Under the pieces are notes generated by a model. That model saw only the letters and a list, made by a program, of their open reading frames with translations. It was not told the origin of the DNA and searched no databases. Shown piece by piece: positions 31,702 to 32,848 of a DNA stretch of 32,848 nucleotides. Numbering within the stretch: the first letter of the stretch is position 1; every line of letters starts with the position of its first letter. Source of the DNA: Ignavibacteria bacterium (GTDB lineage: Bacteria > Bacteroidota > Ignavibacteria > Palsa-1295); the NCBI GenBank assembly GCA_013287605.1, contig JABDDM010000022.1, positions 1-32,848 on the forward strand. The letters run 5' to 3'. The translations under genes were made by a program, and so were the position numbers.

Positions 31702-32848
31702 ATGAAATTGAAAGCCCTCTTCCTCTGCGGATTATCGGTTCTGTGCGGCTTCGCGATCCCAGCCCACTCGCAATCCTGGCAATTTGTCGCAAGCATGCAT
31801 GAAGCGCGCTCAGAAGCTCGCGCCGTTGTCCTGAACGACGGGAGTGTTCTCGTTGCCGGCGGTCGCAGTAACAATGGCCTTTTATCCTCTTGCGAGATAT
31901 ACGACCCGAAGTCTGACAAATGGACCTTCACAGGACCGCTCAACGAAGGGCGCTTGCGATTCGAGATGGTAAAATTAGCTGACGGGAGAGTGTTCGCAGC
32001 AGGAGGTCTTACAACGACGGCAGGCGCTACTATCAGTTCGTGCGAGATCTACGATCCGGCTACAGGTAAATGGACGCTTGTAGGCTCAATGACACATCCC
32101 CGCGAAATATTTGGGATACTTCTTCTACCAGACAGCACCATACTAGTTCAGGCTGGGCTTGATGCTAACGTAGCGTCAATTCTCGATGATTGTCAGGCCT
32201 TCGATCCAATCAGTCTAAATTTCAAACCTTATCCCAACATTCTTGATCCACACTATGCGATGAACCTCTACTGGTCCGACGCAGTAGGAGGGATCATCTC
32301 ACGTGGGGGTCAAATTGGTGGTGGTGGAGGCCCATCTTTATCGGAGTTAGAAATCCTGCGCCAAGGGTCGAATCAATGGGTATTCGGACCTTCTTCCTTT
32401 GATACTCATTCCACGCCCGATGGAGGAGCCATACAATTCTCAAACGAAAATATTCTCGTTCCCACGGGTCGGCAACGGTCAGGTACAGTTACCAAAGTGA
32501 TTGAACTTTTTAATCCATTCACTCGGATCTGGAGAGAATTGGACCCAGCCAAGACACCCCACGATTTAACTGAAGTTGTGAAGCTTGATGGCGACACCGC
32601 ACTTGTGGTTGGAGGAACGGGTGACCCAGGAAGTTACCAGAGTGTGTTGCAACACTGTTTTTTTATAGACCCAGTTTCAGGGACAAATTGGGACGGACCT
32701 CCTTTGAAAATTGCTCGCTTCCGACATCTTGTTCGCGTCCTGCATGTTGACATTGACAGTTGCTCGCACATCGAAGAAGTACTTGCAATTGGTGGCGAAG
32801 ATTCCATCGGAAATACCTTCTCGAGTTGTGAACGCTTAATCCTTGGAC
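31702..32848 (+). CDS. Secreted kelch-repeat protein (3'-truncated by window edge)
   Basis: At least 382 codons, open to the last base. The signal peptide is MKLKALFLCGLSVLCGFAIPAHS. Kelch-type beta-propeller units follow, with repeated blocks such as LNDGSVLVAGG...SSCEIYDP...W and LADGRVFAAGG...SSCEIYDP...W, and later GDTALVVGG and LAIGGEDS. Four or five blades can be read. Such propellers in this group are secreted and often end in a T9SS sorting domain, which would lie beyond the window. The ATG at 31702 was chosen for the signal peptide; ATG 31681 is in frame. It diverges from the glycosyltransferase across about 145 bases. Confidence 0.88.
   Translation, partial: MKLKALFLCGLSVLCGFAIPAHSQSWQFVASMHEARSEARAVVLNDGSVLVAGGRSNNGLLSSCEIYDPKSDKWTFTGPLNEGRLRFEMVKLADGRVFAAGGLTTTAGATISSCEIYDPATGKWTLVGSMTHPREIFGILLLPDSTILVQAGLDANVASILDDCQAFDPISLNFKPYPNILDPHYAMNLYWSDAVGGIISRGGQIGGGGGPSLSELEILRQGSNQWVFGPSSFDTHSTPDGGAIQFSNENILVPTGRQRSGTVTKVIELFNPFTRIWRELDPAKTPHDLTEVVKLDGDTALVVGGTGDPGSYQSVLQHCFFIDPVSGTNWDGPPLKIARFRHLVRVLHVDIDSCSHIEEVLAIGGEDSIGNTFSSCERLILG

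Overview
The window looks like chromosomal DNA from a member of the Bacteroidota/Chlorobiota (FCB) group, possibly a Kapaibacteria- or Ignavibacteria-like lineage. The evidence is two secreted proteins with type IX secretion (Por) C-terminal sorting domains, many small lipoproteins with clear lipoboxes, roughly balanced base composition, and four tRNA genes that do not encode their CCA ends. The assignment to a lineage is inference; no 16S rRNA is present.

Layout. 1-5.4 kb: a DUF2851 gene cut by the left edge, tRNA-Gly, a GAF-SpoIIE phosphatase, a minus-strand Omp28-like secreted protein, tRNA-Arg, a four-helix-bundle (IVS/bAvd-like) gene between 34-bp terminal inverted repeats, and tRNA-His. 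5.4-12 kb: housekeeping genes, mostly on the plus strand: gltX, RNase P RNA, a TPR protein, pyrE, mnmA, a lipoprotein and an acyl-CoA carboxylase beta subunit. A small membrane/Cys-cluster gene (minus) converges on pyrE. 12-14 kb: a minus-strand haem-binding ethylbenzene-dehydrogenase-like lipoprotein, then tRNA-Pro.

14-19.3 kb: a tight four-gene plus-strand operon. It encodes a membrane-anchored GMC oxidoreductase with a ferredoxin-like cysteine motif, a polytopic membrane protein, a metallophosphoesterase with its own membrane segments, and a lipoprotein with a second transmembrane helix. This is the best candidate in the window for an undescribed system, probably acting on a lipid or another membrane-embedded substrate. 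It is followed by two lipoprotein genes, each preceded by a copy of a 76-bp duplicated leader.

19.3-25 kb: lipoproteins, a 260-bp compound inverted repeat (REP/MITE-like), msrA, a beta-barrel-like lipoprotein, a cupin, a repeat-rich gap and citrate synthase. 25-32.8 kb: a His/Asp-repeat secreted protein, then a minus-strand cluster (glycosyltransferase, flippase, ZIP transporter, two paralogous lipoproteins, PlsC-type acyltransferase), and a secreted kelch-repeat protein cut by the right edge. Most of the window is ordinary core genome. The points of interest are the oxidoreductase/phosphoesterase operon, the inverted-repeat-flanked four-helix-bundle element with a possible relic near 8.65 kb, the duplicated leader, and the compound inverted repeat.
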